From Caldithrix sp. (lineage in GTDB: Bacteria > KSB1 > UBA2214 > DYKH01), in NCBI GenBank assembly GCA_020722685.1, contig DYKH01000170.1, forward strand, positions 1-5,663: DNA of 5,663 nucleotides. The letters run 5' to 3'. How positions within the stretch are numbered: position 1 is the stretch's first letter; each line of letters starts with the position of its first letter. The translations under genes and the position numbers were made by a program. The notes under the pieces were generated by a model. It ran no database searches. It was not told the DNA's origin and saw only the letters and a program-made list of their open reading frames with translations. Shown piece after piece: positions 4,739-5,663 of the stretch.

Positions 4739-5663
4739 CTACTCAATGTCTGCCTTGAATCGGCGCAACCGCAGTGCATTGCTCACCACGGTCACGCTGC
4801 TGGCGGCCATGGCGGCGGCGGCGATCATAGGATCGAACATGATCCCCAATATAGGATACAAGACTCCCGCCGCCACGGGAATGCCCAAGCTGTTGTAGAT
4901 GAACGAGCCAAACAGATTCTGCTTGATATTGCGCATCGTGGCCTTGCTCAATTTGATGGCCGTGACGACGCCGGTCAGACTTCCCCGCATCAGAGTGATT
5001 TCCCCGGTTTCCATGGCCACGTCCGTACCGGTGCCGATGGCGATGCCGACGTCCGCTTGCGCCAAGGCCGGGGCATCGTTAATGCCGTCGCCGACCATGG
5101 CCAAAACCTTGCCTTCAGCTTGCAGTTTTTTCACTTCCAGCGCCTTGTTCTCCGGCAGGACTTCGGCGAACACCCGATCTACCCCAACTTGTTTGGCAAT
5201 AGCTTCAGCGGTGCGACGGTTGTCGCCGGTAATCATAATGACCTCGATCCCCAATTTTTTCAAAGCAGCTATCGCCTTTGCCGAGTCTTCTTTTATCGGA
5301 TCAGCCACAGAAATGAGTCCTGCCATTCGACCATCGATCGCGACGAAGACCGGCGTTTGTCCCTCATCCGCCAGTCGTGAGGAATGGATCTCCCAGCCGT
5401 CCAAGCCAATGCCGCGCTCCTGCATGAGCTTGAAATTTCCTACCAGAAGCGCTCGCCCCTCCACTTTGGCCGAAACGCCTTGACCGGGCATGGCAGAAAA
5501 ACCCTCCGGGTCGGACAGCTTCAATCCTCTTTCTTTGGCGCTGTTGATGAGGGCTTCGCCCAAGGGATGCTCGCTGGCTCTCTCCACCGAGGCGGCCAGG
5601 CGCAGCAGTTCTGACTCTGAAAAACCGTTGATGCTCATCATTTTCACAACTGCCGGCTTGCCG
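4739..5663 (-). CDS. copA: Cu(+)-transporting P1B-type ATPase, C-terminal part
   Basis: Inner-membrane ATPase that exports monovalent copper from the cytoplasm. The last 307 residues are visible; the gene enters at the right edge with GKPAVVK, the segment just after the DKTGT phosphorylation motif, which is outside the window with the CPC site. Numbering from that Gly: nucleotide-binding domain with the P1B-specific EHPLGEA (His32-Pro33) and PGQGV (59-63); hinge TGDN (145-148); [17 protein letters not shown] (190-206) with the Mg-binding aspartates; then the last two membrane helices. YNSLGIP (256-262) in helix 7 and MAASS (285-289) in helix 8 match the YN-x4-P and M-x2-SS signatures of Cu(+)/Ag(+) pumps (subgroup P1B-1), so metal specificity is well supported. 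It ends at TAG with the RLRRFKA-type cytoplasmic tail. The next small frame may begin 2 nt after the stop. Its own promoter is outside the window. Confidence 0.96.
   Translation of the reverse strand, partial: GKPAVVKMMSINGFSESELLRLAASVERASEHPLGEALINSAKERGLKLSDPEGFSAMPGQGVSAKVEGRALLVGNFKLMQERGIGLDGWEIHSSRLADEGQTPVFVAIDGRMAGLISVADPIKEDSAKAIAALKKLGIEVIMITGDNRRTAEAIAKQVGVDRVFAEVLPENKALEVKKLQAEGKVLAMVGDGINDAPALAQADVGIAIGTGTDVAMETGEITLMRGSLTGVVTAIKLSKATMRNIKQNLFGSFIYNSLGIPVAAGVLYPILGIMFDPMIAAAAMAASSVTVVSNALRLRRFKADIE

Noticed and set aside
4634..5380. 248-codon plus-strand open frame opposite copA.
   Set aside because: His/Gly/Asp-rich composition is what the complement of a P-type ATPase gives; all motifs are on the minus strand.

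Overview
The window is one heavy-metal (most likely copper) export locus from a Gram-negative bacterium, and every gene is read on the minus strand. The Gram-negative assignment rests on a TolC-type outer-membrane channel, a lipoprotein-type periplasmic adaptor and an RND pump. The species cannot be named. Overall style (about 50% GC coding DNA, an AT-richer regulatory stretch at about 3360-4740) recalls uncultured environmental lineages, but that is only an impression.

Reading in the direction of transcription, from right to left: (1) the C-terminal half of a Cu(+)-type P1B ATPase (5663-4739, start outside the window); (2) two bases later, a 34-42 residue single-membrane-segment protein (4712/4736-4608) that looks like the anchor of a membrane-bound cupredoxin whose copper-binding domain is missing; (3) about 250 bases of non-coding DNA with a 14-bp perfect palindrome, a near-consensus sigma-70 promoter (TTGACA, 17 bp, TATATT) and an 18-bp inverted repeat that fits an ArsR-type operator; (4) an arsR gene broken by two frameshifts and one stop codon (4356 to about 4057); (5) a small Cys/His-containing exported protein of unknown function (4041-3553); (6) a 198-base gap holding a strong imperfect hairpin; (7) a tight tripartite efflux set: TolC-like outer-membrane protein (3354-2065), lipoprotein adaptor of the CusB/CzcB family (2040-925) and the N-terminal third of a CusA/CzcA inner-membrane pump (921-1, running off the left edge).

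The inferred division of labour is that the ATPase moves cytoplasmic Cu(+) to the periplasm and the RND complex moves periplasmic metal out of the cell. The ArsR repressor would once have sensed the metal and closed the promoter at 4404-4432. The regulator is now wrecked while its promoter and operator look intact, so the efflux operon may have become constitutive or may be controlled by another repressor. The cupredoxin-like gene also looks truncated. The two items most worth a second look are this decay pattern and the uncharacterised exported protein at the head of the efflux operon. No tRNA, rRNA, CRISPR array or insertion sequence was seen.
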